A stretch of 64,000 nucleotides of DNA from Heligmosomoides polygyrus polygyrus (GCA_947396885.1 OX377204.1:37681686-37745685), one strand, 5' to 3'. Positions 21,970 through 34,255 are shown, counted from the stretch's first letter. Numbers and translations: made by a program. Notes: a model not told the origin generated them from the sequence alone.

Positions 21970-22665
21970 AGGCTGTAAGTAAGATTCTCCCATTCTAAGT
22001 TGGTTGGATTGAGCCCATCAGTTTCTCCAGCCCACATAAACTTCCTACTTTTTACACCCTTCCAAGCTGTCGGATTTTTATTCTTGTGATAGCAGAAGTT
22101 GAACAACAAACACAACGGTGAGGAACATACATATCCCACCTTTGTGATTAAGTGGCTTATACACTATCAGTCGATTAAAAGCTGCGGTGAACTTTTCGAA
22201 GGCATGGTGCGACCTCGTCTTTTATTGCGCCATATGCTTGCTCATTAGCTAGGCTGTAAGTAAGATTCTCCCATTCGAAGTTCGTTGTGTCGAGCGCATG
22301 CAACAGTTTCTCCCGCCCACTGATGATTCCTATTTATCGCTGGGGCCCCCTTCTAAGACGTTGCGATATTTATTGATGGCGTAAGTTTAACAACAAATAC
22401 AACAGTGAGGAACACACATATCCCCACTTTGGTGGATCAATTAGGTGGTATTTTTGGAGTGCATGGCGCGATCTCATCTTTTAATGCGCTATATCTCTGC
22501 TTCTTGGCTGCGGGCTGTAAGATTCTCCCATTCGAATTTATTTCGGCTGAGCGATTTTCATTCGATTGATAGCAGTAGTTGAACAACAAATACAACAGTG
22601 AGAAGCAGGCATACCCCCACTTTGGTTCAAGTAAGAGGCATTTACGCTATCAATCAAATAACCAG
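21970..22665 (+). repeat. Three diverged tandem monomers of about 260-280 bp
   Basis: Copies start at 21970, 22251 and about 22512. Each starts GGCTGTAAGTAAGATTCTCC (the last lacks four bases) and later has GTT-AACAACAAA-ACAAC-GTGAG and CATA-CCCACTTTGGT-type segments. Copy periods are about 281 and 261 bp. The last copy is shortened in the middle. Location upstream of an RTE element suggests either 5' UTR monomers of a retroelement or a local satellite; no frame is open through them. Confidence 0.8.
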
Positions 22666-22878
22666 TGGTGCTCTCGGACCTAACCGATCGGGATTGGAGT
22701 TGCCCGATTATGTTGACCGACGGGAGCGTTCCACAGTAGATTGGGCGTTTTGATCAGGCAGTCGATATCGATCGATATTATCGATCATTTGAGTGGTGCT
22801 ATCGGATTTTTCTCAAACTGAACCGACCACGATTTCTATCTGACAAATTGGAGATCAGAAATCAGAGAGAGAAAATCT

Positions 22879-22898
22879 CACCATATATATAAAGGAGG
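22879..22898 (+). promoter_or_regulatory. TATA-like box, second of a similar pair
   Basis: CACCATATATATAAAGGAGG matches a TATA box with a purine-rich downstream stretch, very similar to 21106-21126. It lies about 650 bp before the RTE ATG at 23533. Confidence 0.35.
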
Positions 22899-23259
22899 GA
22901 GGCTTAAGTCACTGTCTGTAGTGGTTCTTCAACAGCGGAAACCAAGTTCCCGTCTCACCCCCAGTTTTCGACTACACTAGTCTCTCGGAATAATTCTTCC
23001 CGTACGTTCCCTCAAAATTAGTGGCTAATGAAGTCACCTCTGGAATTCGCCACACCTAGCGACTCGAAGCACGACGACTGGACAGAACTGTCATACATTT
23101 CTTTAGGCTTGACAAGCTGCAATAGGCTGTGAACTCAACGCTAGATGAAGAAGGAGTGCTGAGAACATTCTTCTGCGTGCTATACTGAGTGAGTGGTACG
23201 AAGCTAGCAATCAGTCTGGAGTAGGCGTAAGTTTCAACGTGCTCGACGCTACGGATGCT

Positions 23260-23310
23260 TCCTTACCCAACGTTGGTTGCCGGCGGAGCCGGCGCCCTAC
23301 GCTGGGTAAA
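23260..23310. repeat. GC-rich imperfect hairpin
   Basis: TTACCCAACGTTGG and GCCGGC pair with GCCGGC and the TACGCTGGGTAA end around a GGAG-type loop (18 of 22 positions pair by eye). It abuts the perfect palindrome at 23308-23399 and stands out by GC content from the AT-rich array around it. Confidence 0.7.
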
Positions 23311-23475
23311 TATTCGGTGAGGTCCAACATTCGAATATATTCATTACCGACCGACGCTGGTAATGAATATATTCGAATGTTGGACCTCACCGAATATTTG
23401 AACAATGAATATTCGAATATTCGAATTTATTCGAATATTCATTCGAAATTATTCGCTTCGGTCCGAAGTATAGTG
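23308..23475. repeat. TTCGAA array 3 containing a perfect 41-bp inverted repeat
   Basis: Bases 23308-23348 are the exact reverse complement of 23359-23399, with a 10-base loop GACCGACGCT. The arms hold TATTCGGTGAGGTCCAACAT and the TTCGAATATATTCATTACC half-unit of the 42-bp array family. The segment after it repeats the palindromic ending of array 1, including TTCGGTCCGAAGTAT (about 23457-23471). This is one array unit turned into a foldback. Confidence 0.9.
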
Positions 23476-26430
23476 TATGGGCGGCTCTCCTGTATCCCTG
23501 GCCAGGAACATGTGAGTAACCAGACCACCGCCATGGCTCAAACAACTAAACCCGCGCCCCAGTCCTCCGCGCGCCGGAGGTGGACTTCTACGACGTCGGT
23601 TGCATCCACCTCCGGCGAGGGGCCATCTAATCTCGGAGTTAAACTATCAGGACGTCATTGGAATCGGACTACCGGAAACTCCCTCCCACCACGACACGGA
23701 AACTGCCTATTCGTCTGCACTTATAACTGTCGTTCGATCGCATCTGAGCAGGATCTTCGGACACTGCTTTACAGAAGCCGCAACATCAAATACGACGTTA
23801 TCGCCCTGCAGGAAACGAAAGGCAGAACGGAAACCATAAGAAGGACCGACCACAACGAGCTTCTCATTATCGGAGCAAAGGTGGACAGAAAGAATATTGG
23901 CGGAGTTGGATTTCTCGTCAATTCGACAGTGCACCACCTAGTAGACTCTTACAAGATCATCAGTCCGCGAGTAGCTGTTCTTCGTCTGGAAACCAAAGAT
24001 CAAGGAACCATCTCCATCATAAATGGATATGCTCCAACATCTGCGGCCACAGATGAAGAAAAGGAGGAATTCTACGAGCTGTTCGAAAGGACTGTCAACG
24101 ACGAGAAGAGCTACTACAAAGTTGTTGTTGGTGACTTTAACGCTGCCGTCGGTACAAATGGTCACGACGAATAGAGGCTAGGACCACATGGAACTTCCTC
24201 AACAAACGAAAACGGAGAGCGCCTGATAGAATTCCTATCCGCGTGCCGTCTCTACCATGGAAATTCTATGTTTAAGAAGCCTTCAAACCGACGATGGACC
24301 TGGGAAAGCCCAAATGGAGAAACACGTTTATAGATCGACCATGTTCTTAAAAACAGACGCTGGAGTCTGTTCGACGTCTCCGTGCTGCCTTCATCTGACA
24401 CCGGCTCGGATCACGTCTTGTCCGTGCGAAGCTGACTCTTAAAAAGAGGATGTTCAAGCGTGACACTCATAAACCGGCACTGGTGAGGATCCCCACATTC
24501 AAGTCTGTGGAGTTGGACTATGCAATAAAGTCGTACGATTGGAATCTTCTTGAAGATCCATCGGAAGACTACGACCTTCTCTCCAAAGAACTGTTGAAAT
24601 GTGCTAGCAGCTCTCGCGAAGCCACATCACCGTCTGCTTCAAGACTCAACGCACATGCGATTAAACTATTGAAGCAAAGAAGAGCTGTTAAACTGGATCC
24701 TAATGCGTCCCATCTGGAAAAAATCACCATCTCGAAAGCCTGTCGAATTGCAGCGAAGGAGTCCATTCAAGCCTACAGAAGATTGAAGCTGTTAGAAGCG
24801 GCTGGGAAAGGTTCAAGCGTAAAGCGCTGCAAAGGAGATCTCTGCGATCAGAAGGCAATAATGTCAGCCCTTGTGGATAAGGATGGAACAAAGCAAACGT
24901 CTCGAAGAGCGATGGAGGCCATCGTTTAGGAATTCTACACAGATCTGTTCCGTTCTTCCATCAATGTCCCGAAATGCTTGATGCCACCAGCTGAGGAAGT
25001 ACCTCCCATTCTGGAATCAGAAGTTGCTCATGCCATCAGAAGGATGAAGCCGGGCACTGCTCCCGGACCGGACGGCATTTCTGCTGATCTCCTTCGTGCG
25101 GGTGGCAGTGCCGTCTGCTCACTTCTTGCCAAGCACTTCAACCACTACCTTCGAATTGGTAGGATTCCGGACTCATGGAAGGAGTCGAAAACAGTTTTAA
25201 TCTTCAAAAAAGGTCAGCAGGAGGATATCAACAACTATCGACCCATCAGTCTTCTCTCGGTTGTGTACAAGATCTTCACCAAGATACTGCTTAACCGCAT
25301 GGAGCGTTGCTTGGATGAATATCAGCCAGTGGAGCAAGCAGGGTTTCGCAAGGATTTCTCCTGCATGGACCATATTCAGACTGTCTCACAGCTCATCGAG
25401 AGGAGCCGCAAATACCACCTCCCACTTGTCCTTGTCTTCGTGGATTACCGGAAAGCGTTCGACTCTGTGGAAATCAACGCCGTTTTGAACGCACTTGTGC
25501 ACGCTGGTATACCATCGCTCTACATCCGACTTCTCGACGAATGCTTCTCGAACACATCAACTACCATCCAGCTGTTCGATCGAAAGCTTAAAATTCCTAT
25601 CGGGAAAGGAGTACGGCAGGGAGACACGATTTCTCCTAAGCTATTCACAGCGGCACTCCAGGATGCCATGAAGGACTTGAACTGGGGCGATAAAGGCTAC
25701 CTTGTCGACGGTAAACGGATCAGCAACCTTCGCTTCGCCGACGATATTGTTCTCATCTCTACCAGCACGGCAGAAGTCGAGGAAATGCTGGTCGAGCTCA
25801 ATGTGGCAAGTATGAAGATTGGATTGGACATGAATATGTCCAAAACACAATTTATGGTCCGCAGGAGACGCGCAGCATGGGCAGCCTTCAGTTTGATTCG
25901 CGAAGTCACCGATCAGGTCAAGGATCCCGGCCTCAGGGCCTCGATATTCAACGCCTCTGTACTGCCTGCAATGTGTTACGTGAAGGAAACCTGGCCCGAC
26001 AACAAGACAATCGCCAGAGCGATGCAAACTACGCATCGTGCACTGGAGAGATGTCTTCTGAGGACAAGCCTTCGTCAGCAATGGCAAGAAGGCCTACGAA
26101 GCTCGGAGCTACGGGAGAAGTCGCAATTAGCAGACCCGCTGCAGTACATGAAGAAGTCCAAATATCGCTGGGCCGGACACCTGCTTCGACGAAAGGACGA
26201 TAGATGGAGTCTCCGTGTCACAGAATGGCTCCCGAGAGACCATAAGAGACCACTGGGACGACCGCCAACGCGATGGGCAGACTGACTCATTCTCAAGATC
26301 TTTCAGAGAGCGGAGTCTGCCTCACTGGATGCAAGCAGCCAGAAATCGAGCGGTCTGGAAGAGTTGTGGTCCCCGCTGAGAAGACCTCCAGCCGGCAAAA
26401 GGACCATCAAAGTATCAAAGTAGGTACAAT
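23470..26430 (+). mobile_element. RTE-type LINE, nearly full coding length, plus strand
   Basis: A single-ORF RTE-like LINE: ATG at 23533, endonuclease, linker, reverse transcriptase and C-terminal domain, finishing in a short 3' tail with ATCAAAGTATCAAAGTA at about 26408-26424. The 5' boundary is not clear because it merges with array 3. No target-site duplication was identified. It belongs to a different LINE family from LINE A and B, with another tail and other RT motifs. Confidence 0.8.
23533..26373 (+). pseudogene. RTE endonuclease-reverse transcriptase, with stops, frameshifts and a thumb deletion
   Basis: From MAQTTKPAPQSS the frame shows CTYNCRSIAS, VIALQETKGR, VVGDFNAAVG, then in-frame TAG stops at 24172-24174 and 24331-24333, IDHVLKNRRWSLFDVSVLPS and SDTGSDHVLSV (the SDH motif). 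A one-base shift near 24425 leads into LTLKKRMFKRDTHKPALV and the linker, with a third TAG at 24927-24929. The RT follows (GTAPGPDGISADLL, NNYRPISLLSVVYKIFTKIL, VFVDYRKAFDSVE, GVRQGDTISPKLF, LRFADDIVLIS). After NMSKTQFMV about 40 residues usual in RTE are deleted, joining to RRRRAAWAAFSLI. The C-terminal RWAGHLLRRKDDRW and RPLGRPPTRWAD is followed by a stop at 26285 and a shifted ERSLPHWMQAARNRAVWKSC. The copy is inactive. Confidence 0.9.
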
Positions 26431-29350
26431 TCATTAGAGAAGCTGAGTCGTGGCCCTATAACAATTGGACAACATTAGATTTCCAGTAGCTGCGAAAACT
26501 TTGCCAACTTCAGTCTGAGCGGATCCCATGCAAGACAATGGAATAGGGTCGCGATCATGAGCACGAATTTGCTCGCTACGACAATCTGCATGCGGATTGA
26601 TTGGTGAAAAATCTCAGCAGTATGTTGAATGGCAGGCCAGAGAGTTGGGAAGAAAACAGGTGCTAAGCGTGCTGGCGACCGGTCACATTTGGGCATATGG
26701 CAGTGCTCAATTATTGGTGGACAATTTCGAGACGCACGTAGTGCAGATGCAGAGGTACGAGTGATGCGCGCTGTAAGTCAATTCGAAGTTCGATTCAGGG
26801 CCGCGCATATCATGTCTTCCACTTCTCCTTGGTCGGAAGGCTGGTGACGTTTGTCTAGAAAGCGTTAAGCATTAACTTCGGTCAGCCGACCATCCGTGAT
26901 TAGTGTGTGAGCCGAACACGCGCTCGCATTGCCTTGGTGACACTGCGAAGAAGTGGTCTGCCCGAGTCATGACAAAGGGAAGTGGTCACCGTTGCCCTTA
27001 ACCCCTCTTTTTATAATTCACCCAATGATCAGCGTGTCCGGTGGCACCTCAGCTTACGGTCGGACCCGGCTCCTTCATCACAACGTCAACGTTTACCAGT
27101 CACCGCCGGCCACTCCAACGCATTTCAACGCTCCAACAACGGTCGCAAGGCCAGATCTCAGATCCGCAAGAGCTCTGGCAGGATGGTGTTCAAGGCGAAT
27201 CTCAGCGACACTCCCGATAACCATGTGTCCGCCTTTGTTTCGCCGATGTGTTCTCAAACGCCAACACTGGCATCACATGCAAGAGAGGAGCGCCGAAGGC
27301 TGACCGTTTTGTGGCCTAATTCGTCCCGGTGCCGCAGGACGCCTCCTACACCCGAGATGCACTCGGTAGTGTGCGGAGTGTGCTCATCGATCTTTGCCAT
27401 CTTCAACTAAATTTCTGAGGCAGGAGGCGATTATATCACGAGGTCTGCGAACTGTCTCTGAATCGGGAGTGTCACTCATCAAACTTGGCGAACTAAGTGA
27501 CGGGATGAGATAAGGAGGAAACGAAGCGACAGAGTGCGTGATATCGCGCTGGCTGTCACATGCAGGGAAACTCGAGTGAAGGGCACATGTGGCATGAGGA
27601 GCACTGAAATCACATGCATGCAGGGAGAGGTAGGAAGTGATCGAGCAAATGCTGTCATGGCTGTTGCTGTTTGTGCGGTCGACGTGAGGGGACGAGGAAT
27701 AAACTCGGTTCGGTGCTGACGGGAACAGACTATTTTAGAAGACTGTTTGCGCGAGAAGGAAGTTCGAGGAGGTGTCTGGCGAAGCCCACCTTGAATGGAA
27801 CGCTAACACTCAAAACACCTCGAAAACAGCGGTAACGACTTTCTTCTGCTGTTGCGTGTTTTACCCGCAACGGTTGGCTCTCCAGCGACCCCATGTTAGT
27901 GTCGGTTTCTTGCAATATGGAAATGTAAGACTTTTCAAACAGACCTAGAATCTTCACCTCACAGAAGAAATCCACAAAATTCGTCATTCATTGGCGCGAT
28001 CATCCTCATACGCAAGCAATCGATGGTATATAAGTAGGATCTGTATGCGGAACCAGTGCAGAATGTACAGAAAGTTCTAGTGCTTGATTGGTATGCATTA
28101 TACGATCAACGATTTGCATCGCGATGTCTACGTACTTGTATGACAAGGATATAGTTTGTCAGTGTCGTAGTATCTTCCACACGCCGCCGCAATATACCAC
28201 ATTTGACGCAATTGTAGTTAGCGAGTCACGTACCAGAAAAAAGTGTGCGGAGCGGTGCGATGTCCAGCAGCTCGTCAGTTCTTAAGCGCGAAGTGGTTTC
28301 CGCGCCGTATTTCTGTGTATAAAACCCCAAATTGAAGAGCGAAGCCCTAGCGTTCACTCACCACAAAGGCTAACAATGTAAAGTTCGGCGTCAAACAGTT
28401 TCTCTATGGGGTCTCGTTGAGTAAATTTTAAACACTTTTGGCCTAGATAATGATTAGCGGTGACCAGTATATGGAAAAGACAACATATTCTGTAGGATGA
28501 AATGGCGTTTGGGGGGGGGTAGTTTCACTAATATTCTCGACTTTTCCAGGCTCCGAAGAAGGCGAAGAGGCCGAAACGTCAGCCGAAATAAAGCCTGTTT
28601 AACAATCTTGGTGAACAGCTCAGAGAAGCACGCTGGAAAAGACAACGTTTATTGTTCACGCTAAGACGTGATATCATGTGATCAACACGAGTAATGTAGC
28701 CAAGGTCTTACGCTGGGTGTCTATCCGAAAATTTGTTAGCGTGCTGAATTTACACGACGCGCGTCTTGATGCGCGGACGCTATGGTTTCCATCCATTTCT
28801 TAGCCACAATGTCATAGCCATAATGGGGGAGGCAGCAGCTAAAGAGCGAGGCCTCCTGCATCAGTCGGAGTTCTGCGTCGCTGGATTCAGACATACAGAG
28901 GGGATAACAAGCACTTGAAGGTAAGAAAGGAGTTAGAAGAACCAGATAGGCTACCCGTACCTACATATTTAAAGAAAAACCTTCCTGGGATTGTCACGCA
29001 AAGCTTGAACAGGCTACTGATTAAAGGTCTCCGTCACGCAACATAAAAGACCCAGTCCCAACAGTTTTCCTTTCTTTCCTGCATGTAATCTTTCTCAACT
29101 GAAATCACTTTATGTAGCGAATTCTTCAGATATTTTCCTCACCCTTTCCTCATAGCAGAAATGCTATGGCCATGGCTTTTAGTGTGATCGAAGAATATGG
29201 TTACCTTTAATGGTCCGAGAAAATTGGCCAAACTTTCTTAACAACACAATACATGAAATGAGTCCGCATCCAAGACATATAAAAGAAAAGGAGAATTAAG
29301 AAAGTTCGTGCCAAGTTTAGTTGTGCATGTCGCGAAGACCCACCGCGGGG
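26430..29350. other. No supportable gene
   Basis: Open frames at 26953-27410 lie in overlapping phases without a family match and are probably chance. A nine-base G run lies at 28511-28519. A short segment at 28565-28612 (ACGTCAGCCGAAATAAAGCC) recurs in diverged form at 29868-29900, a small dispersed repeat of unknown type. Confidence 0.5.
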
Positions 29351-29356
29351 TGCAGA

Positions 29357-29513
29357 AACGTGCAGCGGGGATACGGGAACGCACCGATGCTCCTACTGAA
29401 AGCGCTGCGGCAGCCAATCAAGCACCGGCTCAGCCGCCGAGGGAAGGCACATGATTGGCTGCCGCGATTACAGTAGGAGCAGCGGCGCTTTCCCGCACCC
29501 TTCGCTGCACGTT
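29357..29513. repeat. 157-bp MITE-like palindrome
   Basis: AACGTGCAGCG at 29357 pairs with CGCTGCACGTT ending at 29513, and GCGGCAGCCAATCA (29407-29420) pairs with TGATTGGCTGCCGC (29452-29465). The arms match imperfectly along about 62 bp, with about 31 bp between them. Inverted CCAAT/ATTGG boxes sit at the arm tips. The segment is much more GC-rich than its surroundings. Confidence 0.8.
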
Positions 29514-29519
29514 CTCTCA

Positions 29520-32500
29520 TCCCTGCGATTCGCGACCTGTAATGTTCTATGAGGCTTCTTGCGATCGCGAAGAGTTTTAACGCAAACGACTGCAGTCCAC
29601 TTTGCACTAATCCCCTCGCTAATGAAACATCGGTTGGAGACCAGCTTTTGGCGAAACCGTGTAGGTATCAACGAACAGAACTGGAATTGTCCAATTGTGA
29701 CAGCTGGTTATGGAAAGATTTCTGCGACTACATTTACTAACGATAAGTTATTACGCGCGCAGGGTTGAACAAACCGAACAAAATACGAACAATACTCACT
29801 CAGTCTCCATCCGAGTATGGCCTCTCGGCTCAAATACGGTTCTGGCGAAGACGGAAACGCACATGTAAACGTCAGCCGAACAAAGCGCTGTCAACAATCT
29901 TGACTCCGCAACTATAAGTTATCATTACTGTTTTTCGTGTCAAGATTTATTGACAGTCGGTTATAGAGTAAAATGCGAATTTCGAAGCTCGTTGGTCCAC
30001 GAGGATGCTCTGCACATGTCTTGTCTACGCTGTCATGGCTGCGCTTTAATAAGCATTCGTCCTACTAAATATCTGAATTGAAAAGGTAAAGGAGGCAACA
30101 CAATATGTTGTTCAGGTTGCCCAAAAATTTATTAACAAAACCACGGAGGAGGAAAGAACGAATGCTTGGCTGGTCTGGGAAGTGCATAGGGCCGGCGGTA
30201 GACGTTAATACGGGAGCAACAAATCTGAAGCGAAACTAAAACTGGACGGACAAAACAAAACAGACGTCCGTGAAGTTTTTTGGTAGATTTTATCAGCGGT
30301 CGCTTTTAAAATGATTCACTGACAAAGTCCTTCATCTTCTTCTATGGTTTTTTCCCAACAAAAACAAAGACGACAACGAATAGAAGTATAAATGTGAATA
30401 AGCGAAATTTCTAGCTAGAGTAGGGTTTCTAGTTTGTTTTCAAATTGAGTCATCAGGTAAAACGAAGAAATAGTACAATAAAGAGCAGGTCTTATTTTAT
30501 TTGACCAGATCCAACGAAGTCGAACTGTAGGGTGGCATGGCATGGAGCGATACACGAAATCAAGCGACCTTATGGACGCAGAGGTCGTGCCGCAACGAAA
30601 CTAGAAATGAAGGAACATTTCAGGCGCAAACGGAGGAGTTTCTAACACAACAATGTTGATTGCGATCAGAGCTCTAACGCAAGACGGGAGTCGAGCCATC
30701 ACACCCTGCTTGCCAGGTTGAATATTACGCCAATACGCCAACGGCATCAGTTGATTAAACGCAACATCCGCTCGTGTGACCAATCGGTGCTCCGTGATAT
30801 CGGGATCAGTAGCCCACCGGTTTTAGCAAGGAACAGGTTATGGTAGAAGTCATCCAACTCTTCTTATCTGGGCCTCACACAGTTGATACATATGTTTCTA
30901 CTACCCTTTGCTACAGGAAGACCAGCCGAGAAACTCTGGCACGCAAGAGGAACGAACAGAGACGTTGCTAACGCAGAGTAAATCCAAGATGCATGTACGA
31001 CAGGTTGGGCAATAAATATTCCCGTTACAAAGGCCGAGTACGGCATTGAAGGCGAGAAGAAATCGGGCCACTAACAGGCAATTCTCACTCCATTTTTGTG
31101 TCCGTGGCCAAAACGACGATGCAAGTTCATCATTCGGTGGAGACACATGGACCAGCTGTCTAGCGTGTTTAGGCGAGGCTCATGCCGATGAGCGAGAGTG
31201 CGTCGGCGCCCACACCATCTGGCCTTCCAGGTCCGATAAGGGGTGGTGTGGTCTTTGAGGCTGGTGTCAGATCGAATTCGTCAAGCCGAACTCAGCAATT
31301 GTTTGCTTCAGCACAAAGGGCTGGCGTACCCACGGATATAAGTGACGGCTGCGCCACAACTATTCAGTGACTAGCGACAGGTGGAGCTGCTCCGTTACCT
31401 GGCTGCTCGTCTTTCTTTGGTGCAACTGAGCAGTTTCCAAGCACTAGAACAATGTGCCATATAGTGCTCGCATTGCCAGCGTAACAACATTTCAGACAGA
31501 AAGTCATTGTGGCCCAGGGATGACGAGTAAAAGTAAAAAATAAAAAAAGGTCGAGGTAAAAAAAGTTGAACAAAAGTCATAATGAAGCTTGCAGGATCAT
31601 CGCGTCTGAAGAGGCGATGCTTCATGTACACGTTATATTCCGGAGTTTCGGCAGGGGGTCAAAGTGAAGGCAGTTGTCTGGGCTAGAGGGTCAGCGGCAG
31701 GCGGTGACTGGCATGTGTACTGGAACTGTCTGCACATTGATTGGCTATGGAAGAAAAAGAAAACAAGCATAAGTAAACGAAGCCAAACAATGGTAAAGAA
31801 CTCAAGAATGAGACAGATGCCTTGAAAGTTTCCTCAGTTTTTTTTTCTGGCGACAAAGAATTGTGTCGAAGAAAATTCCTGTTAGCTCTTGCCAGTATTC
31901 TCATCCGCAATAGTTCCCGAAAAGGCCTAAAATCTGCAAAACAAATCACCAGTGGAGTCAGCAAGGATTGCATGCAAATCTCCGTGGTATGAACACCCCA
32001 ACCTCACTCATCGGGAGCATTTCTTCGTCAGTTCTTCTAAGGTGGGCATCGAATGCTTTTTGTACATGACACCAAAAATGCTCTAATAAATATGGGTATA
32101 AGATGCTGTAGGAAACGAACCAATTCGCTATAAGCAAAGTCCCGTCCTTCCCCTAGTCCTTACTTGGTGATTATCTTGCCTAAACCAAGATATGATCGTG
32201 TGCCAAGACACCACCCCACCACACACCCCACGTTACTCAAAGATAGAATCACCAAAGGATCTTCTAGAAACGATCCCCAAGGCACTGTCGTAAAAGAGGG
32301 TCCTTTACCACGTTCCTGGAACCCGGTTTGTGCAGTGTGCTTCAGCACAATTAGTGCCACTAATGCAACTAGTGATTGCCATTGTAGCTTGCACAATAAT
32401 CTCCGCTGATTTGAAGTCCTACATGCTTTCCACTCCACATGCTAAATACACGGCTTTAGAAGGCGATTTTTGTTTCAGATCTAACAGAGCATTTGGTTCT

Positions 32501-34250
32501 TTCGCAATTATGAAGTGCATCGAGACGTGACTCGCTTTACTTTCAATGGCGGACACCAGGCTAGTGGGACCCTTTTCGGTACTTTCAACGGTTATTTAGG
32601 TTACTTGAGCACGTTCGAGCTTTCTTAATAAAATACGAATAGAGTCCACGTTCAACCTACAGCGATCTTAGTACTGAAATGTAGCCAATTTACGCAACAG
32701 GACATGATCAACTAGAATTCTAAGCGCCCATGAGCTTTCGAAAAGAATAGGATAGATTCAGGAACGAGGACAAGCGGAATTTTTGAGAACAATTTCGGAA
32801 AACAAAAGAAATTGGCGACGAAGGGTTTTTGTCAGTGCTTTCTGTTATACCGTCAACGTCAGCATGAAATTGCTTTTCATATGCCAACAATGAACTTATT
32901 GAACTGAAATTCAAAGAGGCAGATGAAGGAAAAATTGCGTCAATCGGATTGTTGGATGCGCCAGCCGTTGATTCTTTCGGGATATCGAGAGGGCGATTTG
33001 CATACATATTTGACCTAGGAATTGACCTGCAGAGGTGGTCCTCAGGCAAGTGTTTCGCAAGCAGCCGTTCAACTGCAGGCCGAAAATGGCCAACTCCACG
33101 TACGGCCAAATGGCGCTAGGTCACAGAGAACTTCATCGGACGAAGCAGAGTAAGAGCCGTAGCGGGAGGGATGAATATCGTGACGGGGCTGAAGCCTCTT
33201 CAGAAGACGGATGCCAAGCGAGTTTCTCATCTTCGCTCTCTACGCGGATCGCCTTTCTACAGCTTGCCTTCAGTACTTGCCTAATTGATGAGATTCCTTT
33301 CGCTTGAATCAACCCTACTGTTTGACAACCGGTTTCGCCAACGATTTACACATTCCATCGTTGAGTTCGAGAGCGTTCGGTTTGTATTTGAGCCGTTAAG
33401 TGGTCGATTTTGTAGATCCTAGCGATAATAAGAAAAAACCTGCCGAGATCGGAGAAAGGTCTTTCAATCTCTTCGAAAACCTCCTGTTTAGCCAAATTTG
33501 TCAGGCATCAAGGCGAATGTTCCCTACTGGAGAACTCACACTTCTCTGGCGGCCATTTGAAAACTTTTGAGGTGAACACTGGCATAATATGTGGCTATTT
33601 ACAATGCAGGAAGAGAAAGTTTTCGGAAGGGATGGACGAAGGCAGCGACATCTTCGAGTCAGATGATCGGCATATGGCAAGTGGCGGGTCGGTCTGACGA
33701 CCACCCGCTACTCTTCAGTAGCGAGTTTTTTGGCCTCGCGCCAATGGCCTTGGGTTTGAAACGGTCGCCGGAATGTGGCCACGACTAAGACAACGGCCAC
33801 GGTCGGAGAAGACGGAAGATGAGAAGAGATCGAACAGCTGATTCCTTTGCGGGCTTCCGCAAACCTTAGCATTTGCGTGCATCATGGCCGCTCAGAGACT
33901 TCATTTGAAGAAGGGAATCACATCATTCTGCTCACGTCGACCTCACACTTGGCACTTGAAGACGTTGAGGCACCCGAAGTTCCAGCCGAAGGATCCTTGC
34001 ACTGGAGCATCTTTCCAGCTGTGATTTTCCTTGAAGGTGCTTTGTAATCTCTGAGATTCCTTTTGGCTATTTCTCCAGGCGGAATGCGCCATCAAGCGGA
34101 ATACGAGGAGGAACCAGTTTTCTCGGATATGAACTGTGAGCTCCGAGTTGCAATAGAGAAACCAGTTGCTTCTCATAATACGCAGGTCCTTTTTTATGGA
34201 AACCTAGAAAATTATCAGATTACAACAGTCTAATTACAATCGAAGATCCA
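29520..34250. other. No supportable gene
   Basis: Several open frames of 60-130 codons occur on both strands (for example minus 32720-33109), but none shows a domain, a codon pattern or splice sites I could defend. No repeats above the background were noticed. Confidence 0.45.
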
Positions 34251-34255
34251 GACCT

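Noticed and set aside
26953..27410. Candidate exon with overlapping frames
   Set aside because: Two overlapping plus-strand frames are open to a similar degree, as expected from composition; no recognised domain.
32720..33109. 129-codon minus-strand frame
   Set aside because: Low-complexity Ser/Phe-rich translation without a domain or splice context; length compatible with chance.
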